The notes below the pieces were generated by a model, which was not told the origin of the DNA, made no database searches, and worked only from the letters and a program-made list of their open reading frames with translations. 64,000 bases of DNA from Tillus elongatus (Eukaryota > Arthropoda > Insecta > Coleoptera > Cleridae), in assembly GCA_964006375.1 (NCBI GenBank), contig OZ023267.1, positions 86,041,406-86,105,405 on the forward strand, written 5' to 3'. The position numbers and the translations under genes are program-made. This document shows, piece after piece, positions 36,091-47,418 of this stretch (positions are counted from its first letter, which is position 1; every line of letters starts with the position of its first letter).

Positions 36091-36994
36091 TGAATCTACC
36101 CGGTCTTACCCCGACGCGTCTATTTCAAAGCCTAAATAGTCTAATTTTCAAATAAAAATTTACACTTTGTCAATTTCAATGTCAGTCCTAAGTCTTTAAG
36201 CACTTCGAATACGAGTTTACACTTCAAATTCTCGTCAATGGTTTTACTAGCGATTAACATATCGTCCATATACGTAAAAACAGTTTTTGGTGGCAAACGT
36301 TGCGCGAAAAGCCGCATTAGTCTGTTAAAATTGGCTGGAGGATTCACCAAACCAAATGGCATATAATTCCACTCGTATTGATTGTCTGTAGTCACAAATT
36401 AGGGTAATGTTTACATTCTTCCGAAACAGGAATTTGATAATAACCGCACATAAAGTCTAGAGTCGTAAAATAGCAACTATCATGCAACTGATCTAAAAGT
36501 TCGTCTATCGAAGGCATTACAACACATTCTTTTCGTGTAATTGAGTTTAAACGTCTATAATCAACACAAAGTCTAAGACTACCGTCTTTCTTAGGAATTA
36601 GTACAACAGGACTCACAAATTCTGACACTGACTCGCGTATAATATCGGCGTCTAATGAGTATTTAACAGTTTTATTAACATCATCGCGAACTGAATATGG
36701 CACGCGACATGATCTATATTTCACTACATCATCACGAATTACGTCTATTTTCATCTCAAGCAAATCGGTTGAACCAATATCTGACAAATCTGAAGGAAAT
36801 ATGGAATGATACTGACTCACCAAATTTTGAAGTTCATCTCGTTTACCCTCTTCGATGGTCTGGTCTACCTGAATTTTGCTGGTATCCACTGATGCTTGAC
36901 TCATAATCCGGTTGACTCTTTCCACTGTAAGGCGATTCTCTTCCTTGGTGATCCTCAGTCCTGGTTGATCAACAGCACTTCGACCAATAATCAC
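36091..36994 (-). pseudogene. gypsy B reverse transcriptase, broken
   Basis: KKDGSLRLCVDYRRLN and YFTTLDFMCGYYQIPV (motif A Asp) lie before a frameshift near 36395. The next frame gives WNYMPFGLVNPPANF and FTYMDDMLIAS (motif C). After LTKCKFLFEN a stop, then DYLGFEIDASG of the thumb. Sequence then jumps to integrase. The catalytic Asp residues are present. Confidence 0.85.
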
Positions 36995-37230
36995 AGGATC
37001 ATCTTAAGTTTCATCTGGAACAACATACGCTTCCACTTCAATGTCAACATTGTCGATTTCCACAATAACCACACGTCGACCAATCGTATCACAGCTCGCA
37101 AAACAATATCACTAGAGAGATATTTCAAGTTGAACAGTTTCGCGGTTTTCTCAGTTATGGTCACGACATCACTACCTAAGTCTATAAAAGCTTCAACTGA
37201 CTTATCGTCCACTTTTACAAGTTTGTATTA
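36995..37230 (-). pseudogene. gypsy B protease with altered active site
   Basis: The region reads KSVEAFIDLGSDVVTI. Where retroviral-type proteases have D-S/T-G, this has D-L-G, a substitution expected to abolish activity. The frame breaks near 37110 and again near 36994 before RT. It follows the CCHC region after one stop. Confidence 0.72.
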
Positions 37231-38425
37231 CTCGTTTTTCGCGTTACCGCACTCAACACGTTTCACCATTTTGTCTTTCTGGTTATCAGATTGTCTCTTT
37301 GGATTTTTAGTACACTCTGCTGCTTTATGACCATAGTTATTACACTTAAAACATTTCATACCTAAGTCTTTTGTAGAAGATTCCGAAGCTCCATGTCCTT
37401 TGTCACCACAGTTATAACATCTTATCGTAGGTATTTCTAGATTCTGGTGTCTCATGTTTCTTCATTTCAAGTTTTCTTCTTGGCTCTTGCTCTTGGTTAT
37501 AGCGCCGTTTATTTCTTATCTTAGAATACACTTCCAATTTCGCTTTTAAATCACTAACATTTGTAGCTCCAAATAAAAATGCCTTATTACTTAAGCTGTC
37601 GTCAATACCATCATAACATATTGAAATAACGAATCATTTTCTATGTTTCCTCTACTTGCAAGCTCTTTCATTACAAGAAAATATTCCTCTACACCTTCAT
37701 CTTTTCTCATTTTTCTCAGTTGCAACATTTTATGTAGCTCAGCGCTGTTAACTTTCTTGGCAAATTCCTCTTTTAGTGCCTTCTTTAATTTATGCCAGCT
37801 GTTTAAACCTTTCTCAGATTGTACATAAAGTTTTGCCAAACCTCTTAATTAGTTCTTAGCCAATATCAATGTTTGTAACTCACTCCATCCTAAAAGTTCA
37901 GCGTTCTCCTCAAATAATTCTTCAATCCAATGTTCAATCGGGTAATCGTCTTTGCCTGAAAATGGTCTTATATTCTCTTCAACGTCTCTAAAAGTTAGTG
38001 TAAATCTCGACACATTACTCGTAAAATTAACATCTTTCTCTTTACTTCGTATTGTTCTTGATCTTACATTTTTAGAGCTCTCGTCTTCTAATATATTCTC
38101 ATTTTCACTTCTAGCATCGTCTTGACTTTTCATTGCATCGTCTTCTATTTGCTTTTCTAAGCAAGCCGGTCTTCCATTGCATTATCTTCTGTAACTTCTT
38201 CAATTTCGTCGTTATTCGGACACAAGGAGTTTAAGTCTAACAATTTTGTACATATTAGTCTAGCTAAATAATCACGTGAAGTGTCGTTAAAATCAAAATT
38301 AAGAATTGAGCAGCTGTAAACAAGTTCACTGCTACTTAAATTATTTAATACGTATTCTAGTTTTGCTTTAAATTCATCTGAATCTATCTCATAATCACAG
38401 CCTGAAAATTCTCTTATTCTCTAAC
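37231..38425 (-). pseudogene. gypsy B gag with CCHC zinc knuckles
   Basis: The N-terminal part spans 38425-38161 (EFSGCDYEIDSDEF, then an 80-residue open stretch without Met), followed by a break near 38160. The capsid region lies at 38133-37591: DVEENIRPFSGKDDYPIEHW, one TAA at 37849-37851, then AKLYVQSEKGLNSWHKLK. A shift near 37595 precedes the nucleocapsid. The first knuckle (CYNCGDKGHGASES) has lost its last Cys to Ser; the second (CFKCNNYGHKAAEC) is a perfect CX2CX4HX4C. Gag begins only about 20 bases inside the terminal repeat, so the usual leader seems to be missing. Confidence 0.8.
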
Positions 38426-38588
38426 TATCACGTGGTATTTTTCTCCGGATAGCGTGTTATTTAAATGACTTTAACAAATAACAAATATATTTCAATAACT
38501 ATAATAAGAATACGAATACACAAATAATAACTGTCTCTACACGTTCTATTCACCGAACTCCGTCTTTAACCCTGATTAAACCTCTTGT
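38426..38588 (-). repeat. gypsy B terminal direct repeat, right copy
   Basis: Second copy of 35116-35278. Beyond 38588 the sequence no longer matches the left copy, and it continues as unique sequence to the (AT)n array at 38740. Confidence 0.8.
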
Positions 38589-38735
38589 TAACCCGGACTT
38601 CTTAGGAGACTCTCGACTTCGTGATATACTCTATCAGACTCTGCTTCCTCTCACCGACTGCGCCTTGCCATTCCGGAAGCACACTGAACAAGACCCAGCT
38701 TGCCTTCTTCTGGATATATTGCTTCACACACACAC

Positions 38736-38739
<4 letters not shown>

Positions 38740-38807
<68 letters not shown>
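38740..38807. repeat. (AT)n array, right flank of gypsy B
   Basis: 68 bases of AT preceded by a short (CA)n run. It faces 35073-35115 across the element. Confidence 0.95.
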
Positions 38808-38810
<3 letters not shown>

Positions 38811-39110
38811 AGTATTCGCTCCCTTTTGAGGACGTATAAATTTGTACCATATAAATTTATACCGTATAAATTTATACTAATGAAAATCGTATAATAGGCT
38901 TTTTGAAGTCTTCTTAAATTCATAGAGATACAAAGTTTTTTATTATTAAGGTGGTCATTAATAACAAGTATAATAAGCATAACCTTTAAATGAGGTTAAA
39001 ATGAGATGTGACGTTTACAAAACAATTAGGTAGAAAGAAGTACGTAAATTTATTGCAACAGCTTGTTGTGAAGAAAAATCTAATAAAGTAAAAATAAATG
39101 TTCAAAAACT
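38808..39110. repeat. dispersed repeat with TATAAATTTATA palindromes
   Basis: Shares with 44985-45260 the stacked palindromes GTATAAATTTATAC (38835-38880), then ATAGA.ATACAAAGTTT, AAAAGCATAA/ATAAGCATAA and TTTATTGCAACAG.TT in the same order. No ORF is common to both copies. Confidence 0.7.
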
Positions 39111-40911
39111 GTAATAAGAACATAAGTACTTAGACACACTCTTGGAGAAGTCACGGGATTGTCTAAAATAAACAGTTTTTATAAAATTAAGCTTGTCTCC
39201 TAGAACAATTTTAAAGCATTCAAATGTCATGAAACTCATTACAATATATTTTATCTGATCAAAGGTCAATATAACAAATTTTATTAATTACACACACGTG
39301 TTAGCATGTAGCCACAATTTAAAAGGGTATAACGTTTAATCTCTGGATGATCTAAAATAAAAAGTTTTTATAAACTTAAACTTGTCTCATATAAGCAGAA
39401 ATAATTATAAATTATTGTTGCTTAAAAGCATTGAAACATAACCTTGAACTGCAAGGGAACCCGAATGAATGGCAGTTGAGGCAAATCTTCAAGAGAAAAA
39501 GATGGGGCATAAAATGGATTGCTGCCTCTTTCTTACTCATTAACCTTATGGTAATATTTAATTGTACTCATTACAAATGTGCCTAATCTATATGTGTGTG
39601 CGACCGAGATAATCATCCCTATTTTTGTCGATCTTACTGATGCTAAATGTGGTTCAGAATTAAGACAATCGGTATTGAAAGCACAGCCGGGTCCCTTTCA
39701 GTTCAATGTTACATTTCAATTCATCAATTGTTGTTGCCCTTCATTTATTTTTTAAATCCATACATTCTGGCTTGCTTTAAAAAAAGGCAAGAGAACGTCG
39801 AGTGAACATACTCCAAATCTCTGAACGTTCTTGCCTTTTGCTGCCGACCAATTCTACCAATTTTTGTCACCAACTTTTGTTAAGTGTCACCCCAAGACTT
39901 CTGTAGCTCTCGCAAAGAAGCTAGTAAAAAAACTATTGATTATTCAGATAAGTACAGCAATGTGATATTAAATACCTGTGGTGAGCGCTAATAAGTAGGT
40001 ACAGTGATAAAATGCAATGCACAACGTCCGAGTAAAAATACTGACGATTGTTTCGATAATAAAGTTGGTTTTATCAAATGATGGAATAGACTAGAGAAAT
40101 GTAAAAATTCTTTACAGATACCTGTCAACATTTGGCTGCAAGAACAGAGAATAAACGTATCTATATTTATTACAATTTCTTAGAGGTGTGTTGCCTTCTA
40201 AGAACTATATTTATGAACTAACATAAAAGATGATTGCGACAAAGAACAACACTCAGTAAATCAATTAGAAGACATTTTTGGGTTTTATGTTAGTTAAAAT
40301 AAATTTTAAAACAGCCAGATATATTAAAAAGCTTAATGCTTGGCGGGTATTTTAGTTGGTAATGTTCTCTAGATATATATAACCTGGTAGGAGTTTCCTT
40401 TAAATCTAGTATAATTTATATTTTAATAAAAAGCTAAGCTAGTTGGAGAAACAATCATAAGGTTAAAAAATATGGCAAAATGGGTTTCCAATGGCACTTA
40501 ACCATTATTGTGGGCTATACGGTTTAATATTAATTGTCGAATAAATTATTTAAGACAGACAATATTTTATAGATTATTTGCAGTTTGGCACATGCCGGTT
40601 TTATCTTAACTTATTAGCAATAAGACTGTGGCAGTTTTATATATGTTTATTTAATTTCCGTAACCATTTTTTGGAACAGGATACTTTGCTTAACTTTTTA
40701 TGGAGTAGTTCAAATTAAATTTGCCATTTATGTTCTTTTCATCTTCTGTGCAACATTACTATAACCAAATCAAGGCCCATTTTACACGACATTCATATTG
40801 TGATTGTGTTCTAATGTATAGTTTTGATAAATGAATGCCATTTTGAAATGAACGAGTTGTAGTGGTTCCAAGATTGTGTGCGTTATGTATTGAACCTAAA
40901 TAAAATCGTAA
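39111..40911. other. no gene seen; SINE body fragment and a local duplication
   Basis: Two related blocks with TCTAAAATAAA.AGTTTTTATAAA.TTAA.CTTGTCTC lie near 39160 and 39350. The stretch 39629-39712 resembles the body of the SINE at 8546. No coding gene is evident in the remaining AT-rich sequence. Confidence 0.45.
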
Positions 40912-41270
40912 GAGCTGCGGTCACCCAATGGTAAGAAGGTGTGCCTTTTTTTATGAATAAAAAATGATTATAAAGGTGTGCCTCTGAATCGAGGGGTATC
41001 GGGTTCGAATCCCAGGATTCTCATATTTAGTGCATACTGTAAATTTAACATCAACCGACGTTGTGGCATTGTATTTGAGCAAGTTGGAGGTCTGCACGTC
41101 CCGCCTTTCGAAGGGGGTTGATCCCATGTCCATGCACGTTAAATATCCCTATCTTTCTTACGGAAAGCAGGGGTTCGGCAAAATTTCCAGGATAGTGAGG
41201 TGACACTACTCACTGGCGTCGGTGATTGGCCATAGTCGCGTAAATAGGCCAAAGTTTAAAAAAAACGTTA
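40912..41270 (+). mobile_element. tRNA-derived SINE with a tiny nested insertion
   Basis: Same family as 44044-44398 and 49374-49735. Head with A-box-like CACCCAATGG and B box GGGTTCGAATCCC; body with ACGTTAAATATCCCTA, GCAGGGGTTCGGCAAAATTTCC, GATAGTGAGGTGA and TGATTGGCCATAGTCGCG; A-rich tail. A 27-base insertion at 40946-40972 splits the head and is flanked by AAGGTGTGCC on both sides (40936-40945, 40973-40982). The polymerase III promoter is therefore disrupted. Confidence 0.85.
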
Positions 41271-41867
41271 AAATAAAATGAGTGCGTGAAGTGAAACGCT
41301 GATGCGATTGCGTCGTTCTAGTGCGAACGAGTGAACAAGACGGGGCGTGTAAAGGATTCATTCAAAGTTAGAGCAGCATCATATTATGCTGTGATTAGAG
41401 TTAGAGCAGCGAACAGACTAGTGGTGTGCTCACCTCACCCCCAACACCCCCCCCCCCCCCCGCTACGTAATCAGGGTTTCTGTTTTTCAATAGTCTGCCA
41501 AGCTAGATATATTATTGTAAATATGATTCTAATTGTAAATACCTTGTGATTAAGTGCACTAATACGTTGTTTTGGCTAAGTTTATTTATTTTTATTAAAT
41601 CTTCAACGTCACCACGACAGAGTTAAGAAAACATTCACAAGAAAGATTATAATTTAATGTTTTTTTTTAGAGTAATAGCTATTCTATATGCCGTGTGAAT
41701 AAACCAATAAAGGGTAACTTAACACTGTTAAAACTTATTTCCAGCGCCCTTTTGAAATTAGTAAATTTAACGGAAAATTCCAAAAATTTTATATTGCTTG
41801 AGTTTAGCGAAGAAATGAACCAAGATCATAAATCTGAAAAATGTAAGTATACTTAAATGTAATTGCT
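41271..41867. other. no gene seen; 15-base C run
   Basis: A run of 15 C at 41447-41461 inside CACCTCACCCCCAACAC is a likely sequencing-length uncertainty. Otherwise anonymous. Confidence 0.5.
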
Positions 41868-44040
41868 TCCACATCGTCACAGCGTGTGGAAGTGTCGCAT
41901 CGGCGACAAAAATGTCAAAAAACTTGTTTCGCTTAAACGCGCGAAAAAAGGGTCAAAACATATAGAAAACATCATTTGGGAACGATTTTTTTTGTCTGTC
42001 GGTTTGTGTGTCTGTCTGTTTGTAGCCAAGATAACATTAGAACGAATTGAGATATCGTCTTGCAATTTGGTATAGACTTAGCCCTCGATAAACTAACAGT
42101 TCGGATTGTTTTTGGGTAAATTCGGATTAGAGGGTAGGGGATGAATTGGCGGTGATTTGGTGAAAATTGAATTTTTTTCGTCAAGACTCCAGTAATATAA
42201 CGTTTTAGGGTTTATTTATTAGAAAACTTTTAATTTCATCACACATCTGGTATTGTGTGCTGAAATTAAATAAGGGTTGAATGTATGGGAGTGGAATATT
42301 GTTCACAAAAATTTAGAATTTTTTGCTAAAACGGCGTAAAATGTTTCAAAACACAAAAAAGACGGTTCGGATTGTTTTTGGGTAAAATCGCTTTAGGCGG
42401 TAGGGGATGAATTGGGGGCGATTTGGTGAAAATTGAAATTTTGTCGTCAAAACTCAAGTAATATAACGTTTTAGGGTTTAGTTATTAAAAAACTTTTAAT
42501 TTCATCAAAAATCTGGTATTCTGTGCCAAAATTATATTAGGGGTTGAATGTGTCGGGGGTGGAATATTGTTGAAAAAAATTTCGAAATTTTGTTTTGTTA
42601 ACGTCTCAAAACACATAGAAAACTTGATTCTGGAACGAAATTTTTTTGTCTGTCGGTCGGTCGGTCGGTCTGTCGGCATGTACCACTGTCTGTTAATAGG
42701 TGCAATAATTTTCGAACGAATTCAGATATCATCTTAAAATGTGTTATACAGTTAGCATCCGACAAGGGAACGCTTCGAATTATTTTTCGGTGAGATTGCT
42801 TCAGGGGGTAGGGGATAAATAAGGAATGATTTGGTGATAATTAACATTTTTTCAATAAAACTCGAGTGATATAAGGTTTCGAAAGTTTATGGGTACGGAA
42901 TACAAATATTTTCTTTTCTGGTCCCAAATTCATTCCATGAGAATGTTTTTCTGATGAAAATAAATTATCGCAGCTATGTGGAAGTTATGATTCTATTTGC
43001 AACACGATTTTACTTCCACGCCGTCACAACTTGTGGAAATATCGCACCGGCGACAAAAATTTCAAAATTTTTTTTTGCTCAAACGTCGTAAAAAGTATCC
43101 AAGCATATATAAAACATGATTTGTGACCGAATTTTGTTTTTGTATGTCGGTCTGTATGTATGTCTGTAGCCACGATCACTTTAGAACGAATTGAGATATC
43201 GTCTTCAAATTAAGTATACAGTTATCACTCGACAAACCAACAGTTCGGATTGTTTTTGGGTAAAATCGCTTTAGTGGCTAGGGGATGAATGGGGAGAATG
43301 GGGATGATTTGGTGAAAACTGATATTTTTTCGTTAAAACTCGAGTAATATAACGTTTTAGGGTTTATTTATTAGAATTTATTTATTAGAATTTTAATCTC
43401 ATCAAACATCTGGTATTATGTGCTAGCGGATGAATGGGGATGATTTGGTGAAAACTGATATTTTTTCGTTAAAACTCGAGTAATATAACGTTTTAGGGTT
43501 TATTTATTAGAATTTATTTATTATAATTTTAATCTCATCAAACATCTGGTATTATGTGCTGAAATTGAATGTGTTTGTTGGATGTGTGGGGGTGGAATAT
43601 TGTTGAAAAAATTTCGATTTTTTTGGTGCTAAACCGCGCAAAAAGTCTCAAAACACTTGAATCTGGAAGGAACATTTTTGTGTCTGTCGGTCGATCGGTC
43701 TGTCGGTATGTACATCTGTCTGTTGATAAGCGTAATAGCTTTCGAACGAATTGAGATATCATCTTCAAATTTGGTATTCAGTTAGAACCCAACAAAGTAA
43801 CGCTTCGAATTGTTTTTGGGTAAGACCTCTTCAGGGGGTAGGGGAGAAGTAAGGGGCAATTGGGTGAAAATTAACATTTTTTCAATAAAACTCGAGTAAT
43901 ATAACGTTTCAAAAGTTTATGGGTACATAAATACGAATATTTTATTTGTGGTTAAGTCATGGACCCTAAATTCATTCCATGAGAATAAATTATCACAGAT
44001 ATGTGGATTTTATGATTGAATTTTCAGCACTATTTATCTT
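41868..44040 (+). mobile_element. tandem pair of 1.1-kb elements with CTTCCACAT ends
   Basis: Two units begin CTTCCACATCGTCACAGC (41868) and CTTCCACGCCGTCACAAC (43014), a period of about 1146. Each contains GGCGACAAAAAT, a GTCTGTCGGTC-rich run, TAGAACGAATTGAGATATCGTCTTC, GGTTCGGATTGTTTTTGGGT, GGGGATGAAT and TCGAGTAATATAACGTTT. Units end ATGTGGAAGTTATGATT or a close variant, so the outer ends form short inverted repeats. Inner segments are repeated again within each unit. No protein is conserved. This is a non-autonomous element family that also occurs at 14585, 51384 and 52204. Confidence 0.75.
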
Positions 44041-44043
44041 CAG

Positions 44044-44398
44044 ATTTAGAGCCTCGGTGGTTTAGTGGTAAGGACGTGTACCTCTGAACCAAGGGGTACC
44101 GGGTTCGGTTCCCAGGGTACTCCTTTCACTTTTTCAGTACATACCGTACAATTAACATCAACCGAGGTTGTGGCACTGTATTTGAGTAAGTTGAACGTCT
44201 TCACCTTCCGCCCTTCGGAGGGGGCGTAAATAGCTGTGGGTCCAGTGTCCATGCGATGTTGGGCACGTTAAAGATCCCTACCCGCCTTACAGAAAAGCAG
44301 GGGTTCAACAACATTTCCGGGATAGTGAGGTGAAAATGCTCCCTGGCGCCAGTGATTGGCCATAATCGCGGAAATAGACCGACGCTGAAAGAAAAAAA
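44044..44398 (+). mobile_element. tRNA-derived SINE, best-preserved copy
   Basis: Head with TGGTTTAGTGGTAAGGACG and B box GGGTTCGGTTCCC, followed by a 250-base body. Body landmarks are CATCAACCGAGGTTGTGGCA, GATGTTGGGCACGTTAAAGA, GATCCCTACC, TTTCCGGGATAGTGAGGTGA and CTGGCGCCAGTGATTGGCC. The 3' tail is A-rich (GAAAGAAAAAAAAGAAAA). Length about 350. RNA polymerase III should transcribe it from the internal A and B boxes; it needs a LINE partner for movement. Confidence 0.88.
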
Positions 44399-44399
44399 A

Positions 44400-44600
44400 G
44401 AAAACTGACTTCATTAAGGATAACTCAAAAACTACTGCTCAGATCTTGATAACATTTATACTGGACTACGTGAGAAGCACCATTTTTCAAATAAAAGAAG
44501 AATCACCAAAATTGGTTCACCTAGAAAAAAGTTCTGAGGTAACACACATAAAAAATACAGTCGAATTGAGAACCTCCTCCTTTTTTTGAAGTCGGTTAGA
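44400..44600. mobile_element. 200-base MITE-like element
   Basis: The left end AAAACTGACTTCATTAAGG and the right end CCTTTTTTTGAAGTCGGTT are inverted relatives. The interior has the phrases GATAACTCAAAAACTACT and CAGTCGAATTGAGAACCTCC, familiar to me from short repeats widespread in insect genomes. It abuts the A-rich SINE tail. Confidence 0.6.
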
Positions 44601-44984
44601 AAGGATATCTTCAGATTTGATCGAATAATAACGGCAAAATTTCTCTTTTATTAAAAGCAGCCACCCCGTAGAAATGATGGAGTGTGCTAAGACAAAAATC
44701 ACAAGAGATGATATATTTCAAGACTTCCTATAAACACTTTTTTCAACTCACAACAAAGAGATTTTTAATTTTAAAAAACAACGTATTTACCGCTGTCCCG
44801 ATCTGACTCGTTTTCTAATCACCTTATTTTACGCTTGTTTCAAGACTAGCATACAACAACAAAAAAGGCTTTTTTCAGTTATCGTGTTTACAAAATTGAT
44901 TACACACTCAACATACATGCGCACTTTCATGCCACATTGAAATCACACCCATACTAAGCGATACCTTGAAGCACAATCCAATCA
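44601..44984. other. no gene seen
   Basis: The phrase TTTTCTAATCACCTTATTTTACG near 44812 resembles 46077-46100 (TTTTCTAATAACTTTTATCTTACG), hinting at another dispersed repeat. No gene. Confidence 0.4.
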
Positions 44985-45260
44985 CCTTCTGAGCCGAGCG
45001 TGTATAAACTTTTACAGTATAAATTTATACGGTATAAATTTATACCGCAAGAAATTATAATAATAAAATAGTCTCTCATAGAAATACAAAGTTTCTCTAT
45101 TATTATTATTAATAGACAGCTAATTATAAAAAGCATAAGCGTTTGAAAGAAGTTTCAGTAAAATATATTTTTACAAAAAAGATAAGCGGGAAATGGCAAT
45201 TTATTGCAACAGTTTTTTGTGTGAAAAGAAGTCATATAAAGTGAAAATAATAAATGGGAA
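44985..45260. repeat. dispersed repeat with TATAAATTTATA palindromes, second copy
   Basis: Counterpart of 38808-39110, with stacked GTATAAATTTATACC palindromes at 45017-45050 and TTTATTGCAACAGTTTTTTGTG near 45199. Confidence 0.7.
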
Positions 45261-46317
45261 TTGCATTCAACGTTGCCGAATGGTGCTTATCTACTTGAGT
45301 TTCTAAGCAATATTACTAATTTACTAAAATCAAGTTCCATTTCTTTTTTTTTCTTTCTTGTGAGTGTGTTCATTTATCTATTTTTTAAATATGGGCGTCA
45401 CATTAAAAATCGTACGTTAAGCAAACTTTCACAGAACAGGTTAGAGTTGAGTTTTTTTTTTAACCAAAACCTATCCTTTATTGCGCTTACGCCTTAATAA
45501 CGAAGATCTTTTTCCAAAGGTTTTAAAAATGTATTGAACAAAAAAGATCTTTGAGTAATTTAATGTAATTGGTTTTTTGCCAATACATATCTCGAAACAT
45601 AAGGATATAATCGTATGTGCCAAAAAGGAAGTTGTTGTATCAGGTCCTTTGAAAGGTATGATGTTTATAAAATCAGTATATAGTTACGCTGGCCACCATT
45701 TTATAATACTTGACTGAAGTAAAGAATGATTGAAGGCTAAGCATTTGATACTTTGAAGTAGATTTCTAAAATCTTTTTATCTTGAGAATTGGTCAATCAA
45801 CAATTAGGTATGAGGAAAGACGTTTCTAAAACCAAAGACCAACATTTTGATGTGACTGGTTTTTTTAAACTAATTTGGTTTAGTGGAAAACGAATACACC
45901 AAAACTTTGACATTTCTGAAGCCAACCAAGTGCTTTTCATCTTTAGATTTGATTAGAATATCGAGGGTAAGACATTTATGTATAAAAGGTGGACGCCAGT
46001 TTGAAACGAGTAGCTTTGTCAAAAATCACGAGAAGTTAAATAAAACAAACAAAAATCTTGCACCCTACGTGGCTGGTTTTCTAATAACTTTTATCTTACG
46101 TTTGCAAAAATTGTATACAACAAAAACGCAGTTGTTAGCTTAAAGCTCTCAAAAGATATTGTGTTTACAATATCGTTCCACGCACACGCACGCGTAAAAA
46201 TTGATTCGAAGGTGGGTATATTGCCATAAACAATAAACAGTAGGCGAGGTCACCAGACGCCAGTAGCTGCCAGTAGCTGCATTGTTATGTAATTTGTCAA
46301 AATTTTTTGACAGAACA
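45261..46317. other. no gene seen
   Basis: AT-rich. The forward ORF at 45883-46143 has no motif and no homologue I recognise; it overlaps dispersed-repeat words and is probably chance. Confidence 0.4.
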
Positions 46318-47395
46318 ATGAGTACACTTGGATAACCCGAATCACCATAACACATATTTTTAAAGACCTGACGACCGTTTGCCTTACAAAGATAGCGTCA
46401 TCAGAGGATGAAAAATTCTAACTACTTACTACTAAACATCACCTTTTCTACAGAGTTCTACCTTTTATACAGAGTTTTTGGTAAAGAAAGACACCGTGAG
46501 CGAGATTAAATCGCAGACAAATTTTCTGTGTATTCTGCTTTAATTGCCGGACGAGGTCTTTGAACCTCCTTTGTCACTCTACCTGACAGGTTTTGATATG
46601 TTTATCTGCATCAAAGACGGACTGCAAACAGAGGACCGCAAACCAGTGGCGGGGCTCGATTTAAGGAACTTTTGTTTTTTTATTGCCCTAGAAATATAAT
46701 TACTTTCGAACGCATCTAGCTTCGCTGTCTGTCTTTTTGCACTTAAAATAAGTTTCAGATTTTCTTTATCAATGGGGTGGTTACTGTCCCAAATATGTTG
46801 TGCCACGCATGACTTGTCTACACTACCGTATCTGAGCTGTGCCAGATATTCACGAAATCTAGTCTCAATGTGTCTCCTAGTCTGCCCAACGTATTTAATA
46901 TTACAATATTTACAACCTATCTCATAGATACTCGACATTTCAGTGGATTTATCTTTATCTTTCGTATTACATAACAAATTTCTTAAATTATTTTTTCCCG
47001 AAAAAGTCAGTTGCAAATCGGCTTTCTTAAAAATGCTCTCGAGACGCCTTGTGATACGCGGTTCAAAAGGTAGGCAAACAATTTTTTTCTCTATTTTATG
47101 TTTCCTAAATGCCGTGCATTCCGCTAACATTTTCTTTGTACTGTATCTATTAATTAATTTTTCCGCTAAGCAATCCGAATGTCCGTTATATTTAGCCAGG
47201 TTTTTGATGTACTCTAATTCTATACTATATCTACTTTTACTTAAGGGAAAATTTATCATCTACCAGCTATTCATTTACATCGAATGATATCAAAACCTCG
47301 CCTTTCACCAATTTAACATCTTTAATTTTAGTAATGAATTCGAGTCAATTTGACACTCAATAACTTTTTTGGTTAACAGGTAAGCTTTTAAACTC
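46318..47395 (-). pseudogene. Penelope-like element, left arm of second pair; intact GIY-YIG endonuclease
   Basis: The minus-strand ORF 47259-46579 (226 codons) is the C-terminal part of a Penelope-like polyprotein. Residues about 1-100 are the post-RT linker (EKLINRYSTKKMLAECTAF, IVCLPFEPRITRRL). The GIY-YIG nuclease spans about 108-195: SIYEIGCKYC, KYVGQTRRHIETRFREYL with the conserved Arg, SCVAQHI and FESNYI with the catalytic Glu at about 185. The ORF stops naturally after NISKPVR. Upstream, codons near 47300 recall RT motif A (LISFDV), but frames break and the RT between motif A and the linker is deleted. The tail holds a hammerhead-like motif. Divergent partner at 47419. Confidence 0.85.
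46366..46412 (-). ncRNA. degenerate hammerhead-like motif in a Penelope tail
   Basis: The minus strand has a complete CTGATGA core and a GTC-AGG cleavage-side sequence, but stem II (CGCTATC / TAAGGC) no longer pairs well and the GAAA box reads CAAA. Same position as the motifs at 17674 and 18891. Confidence 0.4.
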
Positions 47396-47418
47396 ATTTG
47401 ACAGCCACTTCGCTATAC

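Larger units (their letters stand above)
35116..38739 (-). mobile_element. Ty3/gypsy retrotransposon B, internally deleted
   Basis: A minus-strand element with gag (with CCHC knuckles), protease, RT and a truncated integrase, enclosed by a direct repeat of about 163 bases (35116-35278 and 38426-38588). A deletion near 36060-36090 removed RNase H and the start of integrase. Several stops and frameshifts kill the rest. (AT)n arrays adjoin both ends (35073-35115, 38740-38807). The 150 bases right of the second repeat contain GGCGCAGTCGGT on the minus strand, a word like the tRNA-Ser primer site of many insect gypsy elements, so the exact LTR limits are unresolved. Confidence 0.85.

Noticed and set aside
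45883..46143. Forward 86-codon ORF as a host gene
   Set aside because: No motif, and part of it overlaps words shared with 44812, which suggests repeat sequence.
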